From: Ciona intestinalis
Taxonomy: Eukaryota; Chordata; Ascidiacea; Phlebobranchia; Cionidae
DNA length: 64,000 bases
Reading direction: 5' to 3'
NCBI RefSeq assembly: GCF_000224145.3
Contig: NC_020170.2
Span: forward strand, 588,718 to 652,717
Position numbers and translations under genes: made by a program. The notes under the pieces are model-generated. The model was not told where the DNA came from. It made no database searches and was given only the letters and a program-made list of their open reading frames with translations. Below, one piece after another: positions 63,660-64,000 of this stretch (positions are counted from its first letter, which is position 1; each line of letters starts with the position of its first letter).

Positions 63660-63920
63660 CTATTTTGAATATTTTCTTTATTTAAAACCAGAAAACATAC
63701 GAAGGCCGATGCAATAAAGAAGAAACGATATTACTTTATGTAAAATAGTACCATTTTGATCCCTACATTTGGAGACATCTAACGGAAGGCTGAAAACGAT
63801 TGAACTCTAAATTAAAAACTATAACACATATGAACATAGAATGGCATTTACACTTCTCAACGACTTTTTTGTTAAGGTCTGTTGATGCATAAATAAGATG
63901 ACGACATAAATCAGACTTAC

Positions 63921-64000
63921 CTGAACATAACGTGAGTTGAGCATTATGTGGAGGACGACCCGGCCCTTTCTTCGTGTGTTCACGCTTCCTCCATTTTGCT
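63921..64000 (-). CDS. UNCX: UNCX penultimate exon, end of the homeodomain (partial, runs off the right edge)
   Basis: It reads AKWRKREHTKKGPGRPPHN then AQLTLCS to a strong cag/gtaag donor, phase 1, matching the next exon. AKWRK is the C-terminal end of helix 3 of the homeodomain, and KKGPGRPPHN is the UNCX-specific extension. The rest of the homeodomain lies beyond the window. Confidence 0.92.

Overview
The window looks like genomic DNA from a tunicate, most likely the sea squirt Ciona. The evidence is A+T-rich, compact eukaryotic DNA; short introns with GT..AG ends; chordate-type genes (claudin, 5-LOX-like lipoxygenase, NASP, GIPC, FBH1, UNCX); and many copies of a tRNA-derived SINE and a short palindromic MITE that resemble families described in Ciona. 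No database search was possible. Gene calls rest on reading exon by exon for splice sites, phase and family motifs.

Layout, left to right. 1-361 (+): the last coding exon of an unrecognised proline-rich protein, then about 4 kb without a gene. 4627-12548 (+): a claudin locus with three alternative TM1/ECL1 beginnings, two TM2 cassettes, two TM3/ECL2 cassettes and one shared TM4 plus a C-terminal Tyr-Val tail, all phase-compatible. 12980-20282 (-): a complete 14-exon, about 677-residue PLAT-domain lipoxygenase with all five expected iron ligands and a Gly at the stereospecificity (Coffa) position. 22588-29935 (+): the histone chaperone NASP, divergent from the lipoxygenase. 31034-35666 (-): a complete 8-exon GIPC PDZ adaptor. 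38310-55963 (+): a complete 21-exon FBH1 (F-box plus UvrD-type helicase). Its 7 kb intron 16 holds, on the opposite strand, a complete 10-exon, 448-residue bacterial-type NADP glutamate dehydrogenase (47867-51105). 55964-62952: a large gene-poor region with MITEs and candidate regulatory motifs. 62953-64000+ (-): the 3' half of an UNCX (unc-4) homeobox gene that runs off the right edge.

The genes do not form a pathway; this is an ordinary mixed chordate neighbourhood with alternating convergent (claudin/LOX, NASP/GIPC, FBH1/UNCX) and divergent (LOX/NASP, GIPC/FBH1) pairs. The most unusual items are the combinatorial claudin exon array, the nested bacterial-type GDH with a GC-AG intron, the predicted R-type lipoxygenase, a perfect 84-bp duplication across a NASP splice donor, and a MITE inserted in another copy of its own family. 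Three 50-N gaps (29099-29148, 37718-37767, 46232-46281) are assembly placeholders. Copies of the SINE and MITE are scattered through introns and intergenic DNA. No virus-like or LTR element, CRISPR array or RNA gene was recognised.
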